In this document: positions 40,792-49,739 of the stretch, piece by piece
Numbering within the stretch: the first letter of the stretch is position 1
How the letters are laid out: each line of letters starts with the position of its first letter
Origin: Deltaproteobacteria bacterium
Lineage (GTDB): Bacteria > Myxococcota > Kuafuiibacteriia > Kuafuiibacteriales > Kuafuiibacteriaceae
Direction of reading: 5' to 3'
NCBI GenBank assembly: GCA_020632995.1
Contig: JACKEN010000006.1
Location: 62,001-126,000, forward strand
DNA length: 64,000 nucleotides
Position numbers and translations under genes: made by a program
Notes under the pieces: model-generated
What the model was told of the DNA's origin: nothing
What the model saw: only the letters and a program-made list of their open reading frames with translations
The model's database searches: none

Positions 40792-42483
40792 GTGGACGCG
40801 CGCGCGCCGACGCACCCCTACTGGGCGGCCATCGTGGACCAGGCCCCCCGGGTGCTGGGCCTCATGGACCGCGAGGCGCTGAGCCCCACCTCGGGCTGCG
40901 GCGACCGCACCTACTGGGCGTGGAAGTTCACCGACTTCCCCGGCGCGCGCTTCCAGGAGTCGCTGTGCGTGCTGAGCTTCCTCTACCGCACGCCGGGCAG
41001 CGAGTACTTCAAGAACCCCAACCTCCTGACGTGGATCGGCCGCGGCATGGAGTACTGGTGCAAGATCCAATACAAGGACGGCTCCTTCGACGAGGCCTAC
41101 CCCTTCGAGCGGTCCCTCGCCGCCACCGCCTTCACCGGCTTCTACGTGGGTGAGGGCTTCCGCATGGTGCAAGATGACCTGCCGGACGCCACCCGAGCCC
41201 GGGTGAAGGTCGCCTTGCGGCGGGCCGGCGACTGGCTGGTGGGCCACGACGAGCACCACGGGTTCCTCTCGAACCACCTGGCCGCGGCGGCGGCGGCGCT
41301 GATGAACATGCACCTCATCACCCGGGACCCGCGGTACCTGGAGCGCAGCCAGTACTTCGTGAACAAGATCCTCAGCCACCAGTCCCCCGAGGGCTGGTAC
41401 GACGAGTACGGCGGGGCGGACCCGGGCTACCAGACCCACGGGACCTTCTACCTCGCGCGCATCCACCAGCTGCGGCCCGAGCCGCGCCTGTTGGAGTCCA
41501 TCGAGCGCTCCATGAGGTTCCTCGCGAACTTCATCCACGTGGACGGCAGCCTGGGCGGTGAGTACACCAGCCGGAACACCCAGACCTACTACCCGGCCGC
41601 GTTCGAGATGTTGCAGTCCAGCCTGCCGATCGCGTCGTGGATCGCGGAGCGGATGCGGCCCGCGGTGGCCTCGGCCTCGGCCGCCGGGCTCCGCTCGGTG
41701 GACGCGTACAACTACTATCCGTTCCTCAACAACCTCGTCTTCGCGCACCAGGCCTTCAGCGACGCCGATCGCGACCCGAAGCCCCCCGAGGGCCCCAGCG
41801 AGGCCGAGGGGCTCACCTGGTTCCCCGCCGCCGGCCTGGCCCGGGTGCGGACGGCCCGCTACGACGCCTACGTCGGCACCCGCAAGGGCGGGGTGGTGAA
41901 GGTCTTCGACCGGCAGAAGGGCGCCCTGGTCTACAACGACTGCGGCTACATCGGGCGCCTCGAGGGCGGCGGGTTCTGCTCGAGTCAATACGAGGACGGC
42001 GAGCGCAAGGTGTCCGTCACTCCTGAGGTGATCGAGGTGGAGGGCGCCTTCGCCGCGATCTCGAAGCCGGTGATGAACCCGATCAAGTTCATGGCGTTTC
42101 GGGCCTTCAACCTCACCGCGGGGCAGGTGCCGGCCCTCGCGTTCTGGATGAAGAACCTGCTGGTGAAGACGCTGATCTATCGGAAGAAGCCCCTCAGCAT
42201 CGCCTTCAAGCGACGGATCGAGCTGGGGGCGAGCAGCGTGCGGGTCACCGACAACCTCGAGGGGCCCGACGCGTCGAAGGTGGTGGAGCTGCGGTGGGAG
42301 CCGGTGTTCACCACCATCCACATGGGCTCCTCACGGTACTTCGTGCCCAACGAGCTGGAGGTGGCGTTCCCCGAGAGCGCCTCCGACGAAGCCCACGCCC
42401 TGGACCCCCGCCGGGTGGCGGCCGGGGTGCGGCTGGAGCGCAACGTGACTTTCTCGAGCCCTGAAGGCGAGGTGGTTGAGTAG
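40792..42483 (+). CDS. Heparinase II/III-like (alpha/alpha-toroid) protein
   Basis: 563 residues from a GTG, no signal peptide. The first about 310 residues look like an alpha/alpha barrel with aromatic, His-rich loops: KIQYKDGSFDEAYPFERSLAATAFTGFY, DEHHGFLSNHLAAAAAALM and GWYDEYGGADPGYQTHGTFYL. A beta-sheet half follows, resembling heparinase II/III C-terminal regions. Similar proteins occur in exopolysaccharide gene clusters, where their role (lyase, hydrolase or epimerase-like) is not established. It ends with a TAG just before the GT2 start at 42484, so the two are co-translated. Confidence 0.7.
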   Translation: MDARAPTHPYWAAIVDQAPRVLGLMDREALSPTSGCGDRTYWAWKFTDFPGARFQESLCVLSFLYRTPGSEYFKNPNLLTWIGRGMEYWCKIQYKDGSFDEAYPFERSLAATAFTGFYVGEGFRMVQDDLPDATRARVKVALRRAGDWLVGHDEHHGFLSNHLAAAAAALMNMHLITRDPRYLERSQYFVNKILSHQSPEGWYDEYGGADPGYQTHGTFYLARIHQLRPEPRLLESIERSMRFLANFIHVDGSLGGEYTSRNTQTYYPAAFEMLQSSLPIASWIAERMRPAVASASAAGLRSVDAYNYYPFLNNLVFAHQAFSDADRDPKPPEGPSEAEGLTWFPAAGLARVRTARYDAYVGTRKGGVVKVFDRQKGALVYNDCGYIGRLEGGGFCSSQYEDGERKVSVTPEVIEVEGAFAAISKPVMNPIKFMAFRAFNLTAGQVPALAFWMKNLLVKTLIYRKKPLSIAFKRRIELGASSVRVTDNLEGPDASKVVELRWEPVFTTIHMGSSRYFVPNELEVAFPESASDEAHALDPRRVAAGVRLERNVTFSSPEGEVVE

Positions 42484-43557
42484 ATGGACCTCTCGGTGGT
42501 CAGCCCCTTCTATAACGAAGAGGCCCTGATTCATAAGAACATCAAGAAGATGTTGGCCAAGCTCCACACCCTCGACCTCGAGTGGGAGCTGATCGTGGTG
42601 AACGACGGGTCCACCGACAAGGGGCTCGAGCAGGCCCTGGAGGTGGCGCGCACCGAGCCGAAGCTCAAGCTCTTGTCGTACACCAAGAACAAGGGCCGCG
42701 GGCACGCGCTCCGCACCGGCATCGCGGCTGCCACCGGGGCGGTGATCGTCACCACCGAGGCGGACCTGTCGTGGGGCGAGAACGTGGTGACCGACCTCTA
42801 CGACGCCATGGTGCGTTGGCCCGAGGCGGACATGGTGGTGGCGAGCCCCAACATGGAGGGCGGCGCCTACCGGAACATCCCGTGGAAGCGGGTGCTCCTG
42901 AGCAAGCTCGGGAACACCATCATCCGCACCTTCATGCTCGACGTGGTCACCATGAACACCGGCATGACGCGGGCCTATCGGCGCGACGTGATCCAGTCCT
43001 TGCCGCTGTTCGAGAACAGCAAGGAGTTCCACGTCGAGGTGATCCTCAAGGCGGTCGCCTTGGGGCTCAACATCAAGGAGATCCCGGCGATCCTGGAGTG
43101 GCCGGCGGAGCGCCACACGGAAGGGGGCGGCGAGAAGAAGAAGAAGAAGAAGACCAGCTTCTTCGCCTCGAACCTGTTCCAGTTCGTCATCTCGCACAGC
43201 CTGATGAGCATCATGGGCAACCCCACGCGGTACATCTGGGCCTTCAGCACGGTGTCCTTCGCGCTGAGCATGGTGCTCTTGGTCATCTCGATCGTGGCCA
43301 AGGTGATGGGCGGCATCGCGGCCTACACCGCGCTGTTGAGCGCCTCGATGTTCATCCTCAGCGTGATGCTGTTCGTGTTCGGGGTGTCGCTGCGCCAGAG
43401 CTCCAACCTGATGAAGGAGATCTGGATCATGCAGCGGCAGCAGAACCTGTCGGTGATCCGGCCGAAGGACACCGTGTACCAGGTGCAGGCCCCCCGGGTG
43501 GGGGCCCCGGCCGCGCTGCCGGAGCCGCAGGGGGCGCGCGAGAAGGTGCCGTCCTGA
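42484..43557 (+). CDS. Glycosyltransferase family 2 with two C-terminal helices
   Basis: 357 residues, directly abutting the previous gene. The GT-A fold starts SVVSPFYNEEALIHKNIKKML, with ELIVVNDGSTDKGLEQAL and VTTEADLSW (DxD-like acidic site). After residue about 240, two hydrophobic helices (IWAFSTVSFALSMVLLVISIVAKV and LSASMFILSVMLFVFGVSL) resemble dolichyl-phosphate-sugar synthases of the DPM1/GtrB type. A hexalysine run encoded by tandem AAG triplets (about 43135-43155) lies between catalytic and membrane parts. Likely makes a polyprenyl-phosphate sugar donor for the GT39-like enzymes nearby. Confidence 0.88.
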   Translation: MDLSVVSPFYNEEALIHKNIKKMLAKLHTLDLEWELIVVNDGSTDKGLEQALEVARTEPKLKLLSYTKNKGRGHALRTGIAAATGAVIVTTEADLSWGENVVTDLYDAMVRWPEADMVVASPNMEGGAYRNIPWKRVLLSKLGNTIIRTFMLDVVTMNTGMTRAYRRDVIQSLPLFENSKEFHVEVILKAVALGLNIKEIPAILEWPAERHTEGGGEKKKKKKTSFFASNLFQFVISHSLMSIMGNPTRYIWAFSTVSFALSMVLLVISIVAKVMGGIAAYTALLSASMFILSVMLFVFGVSLRQSSNLMKEIWIMQRQQNLSVIRPKDTVYQVQAPRVGAPAALPEPQGAREKVPS

Positions 43558-43685
43558 AGTCACGGCCTGGCCTCGCCTCGCGGCGAACGCCGATGGCTGG
43601 AGTCCTCCTCGCTTGTTGCCTCGACCTCGACCTGGGTTCGGGCAGAGGCGCGGCCTACGCGGCCCTCGCGACCCTGCAAGTGAGC

Positions 43686-45287
43686 CTACGCGGAGCTCGC
43701 GACCTCCTCCGCGGGCGTGGGGAGCGCCTGCAGCCTGCCGCAGATCTGGTTCTTCCCTCGAGCCTTCGCCTGGTACATGTACTGGTCCGCCACGTGGACG
43801 AGCTCGGAGGCTCCGCCGTGGGGCAGATCGTCGGGCCACAGCGCGAGCCCGATGCTGGCGCCGACCGGGAGCCCCTCCCAGTCGAGCCCCTGGACGCGCC
43901 CGAGGATTCGCTCGGCGGCCCGGTGCAGGGCGCTGCGCTCCGGGAGCTCCGAGAGAAGGACGAGGAACTCGTCGCCGCCGAGCCGCGTGGCGACGTCCGT
44001 CTCTCGGATCTCCGCGTGCAGGATGGCCGCGACGTGTCGGAGGATCTGGTCGCCGGCGGCGTGGCCGAAGCCGTCGTTGATCGCCTTGAAGCCGTCCAGG
44101 TCGAGGTAGAGGAGGCCGAAGCGTCGATGGTGCCGCCTGCTTCGCTGCAGCTCTGACTGGAGCGCGGCCTCCAGCACCGTGCGCGTCGCGAGCCCGGTGA
44201 GCGCATCTTGACGCACCATCGCCTCGAGTCGCTGCTGATACCTCAGCTTGATGCTCCGGTGCCGGCTCAGCATGGCGAGCACCAGCAGGACCGCCAAGTA
44301 GATCGGCGCCCAGAGCGAGACCGCCGCCTCGAGTGCCTCCTGGCGCACCTGCATGACCTGCTGAGGATGAACGCGAACCACCAGCCACCACCCCGGATCG
44401 AAGCTGCCGCTCTCGCGTGACGTTGCTGCGCAGCCGGATCGGATCGCGGCCTGGAAGCGGCGGAACACGAACCGGCCCTCCCGAGTGGTCGAGCTGCCCT
44501 CCTGGTTGCGCTGCATGGCGACCCACGCATCCGGCACCCAGGCGCTCATCCGGGCCTCGGACCGACCCTCCACCAGCTGGCCGAACTCGAGCTCCGGGGT
44601 CTCGGCGAGGATCCAGTAGCCGCTCTGGTCGACGAGCTGGACGCGCAGTCGGCCCGACAGGCCCCGGATGCGCTCGAGGGTCGGGGCCATGAGGTGGTTG
44701 ATCACCAGATAGCCCTGCCGCTCACCTCCCCAGGCGAGATCGACCCCGGTCCTCAGGACCGGCTTGTAGGGCAGCTCCACCTGCCCGTGCTCGACGTTCA
44801 GATCTAAGCGCGAGAAGTAGAGCTGGTCGCGAGCCAGCGCGGCCAGGTCTCGCATGTAGCTGCGACCAGACTTGTCCTGCAGCTGAGCCTCCGGGACCAA
44901 CCAGGCTCGGTCTCGGCCGGCGTTGACCCGCACACGCTCGTGCCCCTCGGTGTCGAGGAACCTGATCTGGTCGTACGCGGGTTGGATCGAGGCGATCTGC
45001 AGCAGGTCGTGCGCGAGCGCGGGGTAGGTCGGCGCCTCCGAGCCCTCGATCAGGCTGCGCAGGATGCAGGCGTTGGTGGCGTCGGCAGTGACCTGATGCT
45101 CGAGGAGCAGCGACGCCCGAGCGACCAGGACGCCGGCGTCTCGGTCGAGCTCGGCGAGCGATGCCTCTTCCAGGTGGCCTTGGTAGGCGACGACGAAGCC
45201 GGCGAACCCGATCGTGGCGAGCGCCATCCGCAGGGGGGCCGAGCCGGCCAATTCGGCCGCGCGGCGCAGAGCGAGTCGAGCACGCAT
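43686..45287 (-). CDS. Diguanylate cyclase with periplasmic sensor region
   Basis: 533 residues. N-terminal helix (about 20-35), a periplasmic region of about 285 residues with a Cache-like look (YDQIRFLDTEGHERVRVNAG, GYLVINHLMAPTLERIRGL), a second helix at about 325-341, then a GGDEF domain. RLGGDEFLVLL (GGDEF at 437-441) is intact, and RETD at 428-431, five residues before it, is the product-inhibition I-site. It therefore should make cyclic di-GMP and be feedback-controlled. It interrupts the glycan cluster on the opposite strand to the upstream half. Cyclic di-GMP commonly controls exopolysaccharide production. Confidence 0.92.
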   Translation of the reverse strand: MRARLALRRAAELAGSAPLRMALATIGFAGFVVAYQGHLEEASLAELDRDAGVLVARASLLLEHQVTADATNACILRSLIEGSEAPTYPALAHDLLQIASIQPAYDQIRFLDTEGHERVRVNAGRDRAWLVPEAQLQDKSGRSYMRDLAALARDQLYFSRLDLNVEHGQVELPYKPVLRTGVDLAWGGERQGYLVINHLMAPTLERIRGLSGRLRVQLVDQSGYWILAETPELEFGQLVEGRSEARMSAWVPDAWVAMQRNQEGSSTTREGRFVFRRFQAAIRSGCAATSRESGSFDPGWWLVVRVHPQQVMQVRQEALEAAVSLWAPIYLAVLLVLAMLSRHRSIKLRYQQRLEAMVRQDALTGLATRTVLEAALQSELQRSRRHHRRFGLLYLDLDGFKAINDGFGHAAGDQILRHVAAILHAEIRETDVATRLGGDEFLVLLSELPERSALHRAAERILGRVQGLDWEGLPVGASIGLALWPDDLPHGGASELVHVADQYMYQAKARGKNQICGRLQALPTPAEEVASSA

Positions 45288-45447
45288 GCGACGCCTCTCA
45301 ACCCCTCGAGTTCGGAGGGAATCCCAGGGTCGTTAGGGCCGTCGGGGGTACGCCGCTGAGAAGTGCTCCGCGCCCCTCTGCGAGGCCGCGGCGGGGCTCG
45401 CGTTGGCGCAGGATGAGCCGGACGTGCGGAGGTGAAGCAGGTCGAGC

Positions 45448-47370
45448 TCAAGCCCCCGGGCGCTTGTCCGCGAAGGCGCGGAACCACAGCTCAAGCACCA
45501 CCACCGCGAACATCTGCTTCACGAGCACGAACTCCTTCTTGTGCATCCGGTTCTGGATGTCGCGGATCGCCTCGACCCGGAAGATGCCGCGCTCCTTGAT
45601 CGCCTTCTCGGACAGGATGTCGTTGAACATCGCCTTGAAGGCGGGCTGCTCGAAGTAGGTCTCGACCGGGACGTAGAAGGGCATCTTGCGGCGCTTGGCC
45701 ACCGCGGGGAGCTCCAGCTCCTTGGCGAGGCGCCGCAGGATCCACTTGCCCTCCAGGAAGCGCATCTTCACGTGGTCGGGGAGGGTGCGGCAGAACTCGA
45801 TGAGGGTGTGGTCGAGGAACGGCACCCGGGCCTCGATCGCGTGGGCCATGCTCATCTTGTCGGTGCGAAGCAGCATGTTGTCCGGCAGCCAGTGGTCGTA
45901 GGACAGGTCCAGCATGCGCTGGAAGAAGGGCTCCCGCAGGTTGACCTGCGAGATGCGGCGGCTGGGGGACAGGGCGCCGGAGCGCTCCAGGGTGTGGAGG
46001 AACTCCGGGGTGTAGAGGCTGTGGGTCTCCCGCGCGTCGAAGAGCGACATCAGGTGGCGGTAGGCCGGGTCGAGGGCGTCGGGCTCCACCATGTCGAGGT
46101 AGTCCAGCGCCTTCTGCTTGCCCCGCTCCCCCAGGTAGGCGGGGTACTGAAACGCGGTATTCAGTAGATCGGTGGGCACCGCCGCGATCAGCGGCTCCAA
46201 CACCCGCTTTCGCACCGTCTTCGGGAGGAGGCGCCGGTACAGCTCACCCAGGCGCAGCACCTTGTGGAACAGGTAGCCGCCCAGGATCTCGTCCCCGCCC
46301 TCACCGGTGAGCACCACCGTGACTTGCTTCTTCGCCTCACGCGCGAGCTGGTACATCGGGATCGCGATGGCGTCGCCCAGGGGCTCGTCCGAGTGGTGCA
46401 CCACGTCGGGCAACAGCTCGATGTCCGAGGCGCGGCACGCGATCTCGGTGTGGTGCGCGCCCAGCTGGCGGGCGGTGGCGGCGGCCTCGGTGAGCTCGTC
46501 GTGCTCGTAGTCGAAGCCGACCGAGAAGGTCTTCACCGACCCGGACGAGAGCTTCGCCATCAGGGCGACGATGACCGAGGAGTCGACCCCGCCCGACAGG
46601 TACGCGCCCAAGGGGACATCGGCCACCAGCCGGCGCCGCACGCTCGAGGTCAGCTCGGCCTTGAAGGCCTGGTAGTGGTCCTCGCTGCTCCCCTTGCGGG
46701 TCGGGGCGTCGGTGCGGGGGGTCCAGTAGCGGTGGAGCGAGAAGCGCTCGTTCTCGAACACCGCATAGTGGGCGGCGGGGAGGCGGTGGATCTCGTTGAA
46801 GAGGGTGGTGCTCCCCGGCACGTAGCGGAGCGCGAGGTAGTCGTGGACCCCGGTGTTGTTCACCGTGAGGTCCGCCCCCCGGTACTGCAAGATGGACTTC
46901 GTCTCGGACGAGAAGAGCAGGCGGCTGCCCTGGTGCAGGTAGTACAGCGGCTTGATGCCCACCCGGTCCCGCGCGAGGAGCAGCCGACGGCTGCGCTTGT
47001 CCCAGAAGGCGAAGGCGAACATGCCGTTGAGCTTGTTCAGCGCCCCCTCGCCGTAGCGCACCAGGAGCTGCAGGAGCACCTCGGTGTCCGACGCGGTGGT
47101 GAAGCTCACCCCCGCCGACTCCAGCTCCAGCCGCAGCTCGCGGTAGTTGTAGATCTCGCCGTTGTAGACCAGCGCGTAGCGCTCGTCGCCCGAGAACACC
47201 GGCTGGTGCCCGCCCGCGAGGTCGATGACCGAGAGGCGGCGATGGCCGAGCGCCACCCCGGGCCCATGAAAGATCCCCGCGTCGTCGGGGCCGCGGTGGG
47301 TGATGGCCGAGGTCATCGCCTCCGCCAGCTCGCGATCGTCCAGCCCCACGTAGCCGCAGATGCCGCACAT
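45448..47370 (-). CDS. asnB: Asparagine synthase (glutamine-hydrolysing) family amidotransferase
   Basis: 640 residues. The N-terminal glutaminase begins MCGICGYVG with nucleophile Cys2; HRGPDD and YNGEIYNYRELR are the glutamine-site motifs. The synthetase half has the PP-loop SGGVDSS at 259-265 and DKMSMAHAIEARVPFLDHTLIEF near the end. Length fits the AsnB-like amidotransferases often found in exopolysaccharide clusters, where they amidate a sugar acid or amino-acid decoration rather than make free asparagine. Ends three bases before the start of the next gene downstream is read (47370 versus 47373), so it is coupled to the GT39-like gene. Confidence 0.92.
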   Translation of the reverse strand: MCGICGYVGLDDRELAEAMTSAITHRGPDDAGIFHGPGVALGHRRLSVIDLAGGHQPVFSGDERYALVYNGEIYNYRELRLELESAGVSFTTASDTEVLLQLLVRYGEGALNKLNGMFAFAFWDKRSRRLLLARDRVGIKPLYYLHQGSRLLFSSETKSILQYRGADLTVNNTGVHDYLALRYVPGSTTLFNEIHRLPAAHYAVFENERFSLHRYWTPRTDAPTRKGSSEDHYQAFKAELTSSVRRRLVADVPLGAYLSGGVDSSVIVALMAKLSSGSVKTFSVGFDYEHDELTEAAATARQLGAHHTEIACRASDIELLPDVVHHSDEPLGDAIAIPMYQLAREAKKQVTVVLTGEGGDEILGGYLFHKVLRLGELYRRLLPKTVRKRVLEPLIAAVPTDLLNTAFQYPAYLGERGKQKALDYLDMVEPDALDPAYRHLMSLFDARETHSLYTPEFLHTLERSGALSPSRRISQVNLREPFFQRMLDLSYDHWLPDNMLLRTDKMSMAHAIEARVPFLDHTLIEFCRTLPDHVKMRFLEGKWILRRLAKELELPAVAKRRKMPFYVPVETYFEQPAFKAMFNDILSEKAIKERGIFRVEAIRDIQNRMHKKEFVLVKQMFAVVVLELWFRAFADKRPGA

Positions 47371-47372
47371 GG

Positions 47373-48824
47373 TCAGTGCTCCGTCCCTTCGCTCGCGGTC
47401 ATCGGGATGCGGCAGGTGTAGACCTCACCGCCCCGCAGGGTCCCCGAGAACCACTTCATGTCGTGGCACGCGCCCCGGACGTAGGTCATGACCTCCGGGT
47501 TCACGTGCTTGATATAGTCGGCCATCATGAACACCACCCACGCCTGGGGGTGGCCCTCTGCTGCGGCCTCGATCTCTTGCTCGGACCACACCTTGGGGCA
47601 GACCTTCTCGTAGTAGCCCTCGTAGATCGTGTTGATGATGCCGAGGCAGAGCACCGCGTCGTCGGGGCCCTTCTGGGCCTCGATGTAGCGCATGGCCCCC
47701 TCGAAGTCCTGCTTTGGCCGCAGGTAGTTCAGCGGCACCGATGCGGCAGAAGCCAGGAGCAACAGCCCGATGACCACCTCGCCCACCGGCTTCCCGTTCA
47801 GCGCCTTCACCCGCGCCGCGAGCGCGAAAGGCCCGCGCACGAAGATAAGCACCGCGAACGCCGCCACCCCGAAGAAGAAGCGCGGGTACACGATGCCGCG
47901 GCCGCCCATGACCCCGAAGCCGGTGATCAACACCGGCGCCACGAACAGGGCCAACGCCAGCGGGTTCTCCTTCGCGTAGCTGAGCAAGCCCACCAGGCCC
48001 ACCACGCCGATGATCAGCACCACCACCGCGCCGATCGCCATCGTGCCGCCGAAGCCCTGGGCCAGGCTCTTCAGCGTCTCGAGCGCCGCCCACAGCGGGG
48101 TCGCGAGGCCCTCGGCGGGGGAGGGCTTGTTCACGAAGAAGTCGATCACGTCGCCCAACATCGGGGCGTGAAAGAGCAGGGTGAAGGCCGCCCCGAGCGG
48201 GAACGCGGCGAGGGGCCACACCCAGCGTGAGACCGGGCGCACCTTCCACGCGAGGTACGGCGCCACCGCCGCCGCGTGCCCCACCACGATGAACACCATG
48301 CCGAGGTGGGTGTACGCGCCCAGGCCCGCCACCAGCCCGTAGAGGATGAAGGTGCGGGGCTTCGGGGCCTGCAAGCCATCCAGCAAGAGCGTGGTGCAGA
48401 GGATCCCGCCCAGCATGATGGCGGTGTAGCCGCGGCCGTTCTGCGAGAACCACACGTGGTGGTACGACAGCGCCAGCAGCGCGGCCGACAGGAACGCCTC
48501 GCGCGGGGTGGTGACCCGGCGGGCGAGGGCGTAGAGCGCGGGCACGCACGCGACGCCCATGAGCGCGGCGGGCAGGCGCAGGGTCCACGGCGCCTCGCCG
48601 AACGCCGCCATCGTGCCGTGGGCCAGGAGTGAGTACAGCGGGTGCTGGTTGTTGCTGTAGAAGTGGGTGAAGAGGTCCCACGCGGGGAGGCGCACGTAGC
48701 GCACGAGCGAGAGGAACTCGTCGGCCCACATCTGGCCGTTCAGGTCCACCAGGCGCACCACCAGCGCCACCGCGTACAGCCCCCACAGCCAGCTCGGCTT
48801 GATCTCCTCCTCGGCTCGCCCCAC
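47373..48824 (-). CDS. GT39/ArnT-like polytopic glycosyltransferase
   Basis: 483 residues, about 10 or more membrane helices. The first loop MWADEFLSLVRY carries the acidic pair typical of GT-C catalytic loops, and NNQHPLYSLLAHG plus APWTLRLPAALMGVACVPALYALARRV are characteristic of the GT39/PMT_2 family. The C-terminal soluble region is Cys-containing. It lies between the AsnB-type and GT2 genes on the minus strand, nine bases from the latter, and is likely a late-stage sugar transfer step on the periplasmic face. Confidence 0.85.
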   Translation of the reverse strand: MGRAEEEIKPSWLWGLYAVALVVRLVDLNGQMWADEFLSLVRYVRLPAWDLFTHFYSNNQHPLYSLLAHGTMAAFGEAPWTLRLPAALMGVACVPALYALARRVTTPREAFLSAALLALSYHHVWFSQNGRGYTAIMLGGILCTTLLLDGLQAPKPRTFILYGLVAGLGAYTHLGMVFIVVGHAAAVAPYLAWKVRPVSRWVWPLAAFPLGAAFTLLFHAPMLGDVIDFFVNKPSPAEGLATPLWAALETLKSLAQGFGGTMAIGAVVVLIIGVVGLVGLLSYAKENPLALALFVAPVLITGFGVMGGRGIVYPRFFFGVAAFAVLIFVRGPFALAARVKALNGKPVGEVVIGLLLLASAASVPLNYLRPKQDFEGAMRYIEAQKGPDDAVLCLGIINTIYEGYYEKVCPKVWSEQEIEAAAEGHPQAWVVFMMADYIKHVNPEVMTYVRGACHDMKWFSGTLRGGEVYTCRIPMTASEGTEH

Positions 48825-48833
48825 GTCGTCTCC

Positions 48834-49739
48834 CTATCCGCGCTCGGACCCGGTGTCCAACCCGTCGGCTCCGGTGAGGTAGCCTACCCACTCACCCGCC
48901 ACCCGCGCCGCCACCAGCGCCGACAGCGGCGGTAGGGCCTTCGTGAAGGTGCGCAAGAGGGATTGCGAGCGCCGGGCCTTGTTCGCCATGCGGCCCACCA
49001 TCAGGGGCGGGAGCATCGGCGCGCCCACCCGGAGGGCCCAGGTCTTCGCGGGGGACGTGTACTCGAGGCGCTTGGCCGCGAAGACCCGGCCCAGCTGGAA
49101 GCGCTCCCGCATCGCCTCTTGCAGGTTGACCGGCCGCACCAGGGTCACCGGGGCCTCCGGCACCAGGCCGAGGGGCAGGTCGGCCCGGGCCACCAGCGCC
49201 TGGTTCACCACCTGCTCCTGGAAGTGGGTGCGCCAGTCGAGGTCCAGCGCCTCCAGGTCGGCGCGACGGTAAGCCGCGTTGCACACCGTCAGGGTGGCGG
49301 CGACCCCGGCCGGTACGGGAGAGGTGTAGGGGAAGAAGTCGATGAAGGTGAAGGCCCACTCCACCTTGCTCGCGCCGGGGTTGATGTCCACCGGCCCGCC
49401 CACCGCGGCCCAGCCACCCTCCAGCGCGTCGACGAGGGTGCGGGCCCAGTCCGGGTGCGGGACGCAGTAGTCCTTGGTCACCAGCACCACGTCGCCGTGG
49501 GTGTTCTGGATCGCCCTCGCGGCCAGCTCCAGCGGGCTCTGCTGGCCCACGTTCGGGACCACGCGCACGTCAGGATAGCCTGCAGCGGCCCGCGCCATGT
49601 CTTCCAGCGCGGGGTCATGGGTCACCACCACCTCGAGCTCGGGCGCGCCCCGCTGGTTGGCGAGGGCGGCGAGGCAGGCGGCCAGGGACTCGGGGCCGGC
49701 CATCCCCACCACCGCCACGCTCACCTTCGGGGCGCTCAT
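48834..49739 (-). CDS. Glycosyltransferase family 2 protein
   Basis: 301 residues from the ATG at 49739, in ATGA overlap with the flippase-like gene upstream. The GT-A start is VSVAVVGMAGPESLAACLAALANQRGAPELEVVVTHDP, with GDVVLVTKDYCVPHPDWARTLVDAL as the acidic DxD-like site. There is no strong membrane anchor, and the C-terminal 60 residues are mildly hydrophobic. Works with the neighbouring GT39-like enzyme and MprF/AglD-type protein in the minus-strand arm of the glycan cluster. The sugar is unknown. Confidence 0.85.
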   Translation of the reverse strand: MSAPKVSVAVVGMAGPESLAACLAALANQRGAPELEVVVTHDPALEDMARAAAGYPDVRVVPNVGQQSPLELAARAIQNTHGDVVLVTKDYCVPHPDWARTLVDALEGGWAAVGGPVDINPGASKVEWAFTFIDFFPYTSPVPAGVAATLTVCNAAYRRADLEALDLDWRTHFQEQVVNQALVARADLPLGLVPEAPVTLVRPVNLQEAMRERFQLGRVFAAKRLEYTSPAKTWALRVGAPMLPPLMVGRMANKARRSQSLLRTFTKALPPLSALVAARVAGEWVGYLTGADGLDTGSERG

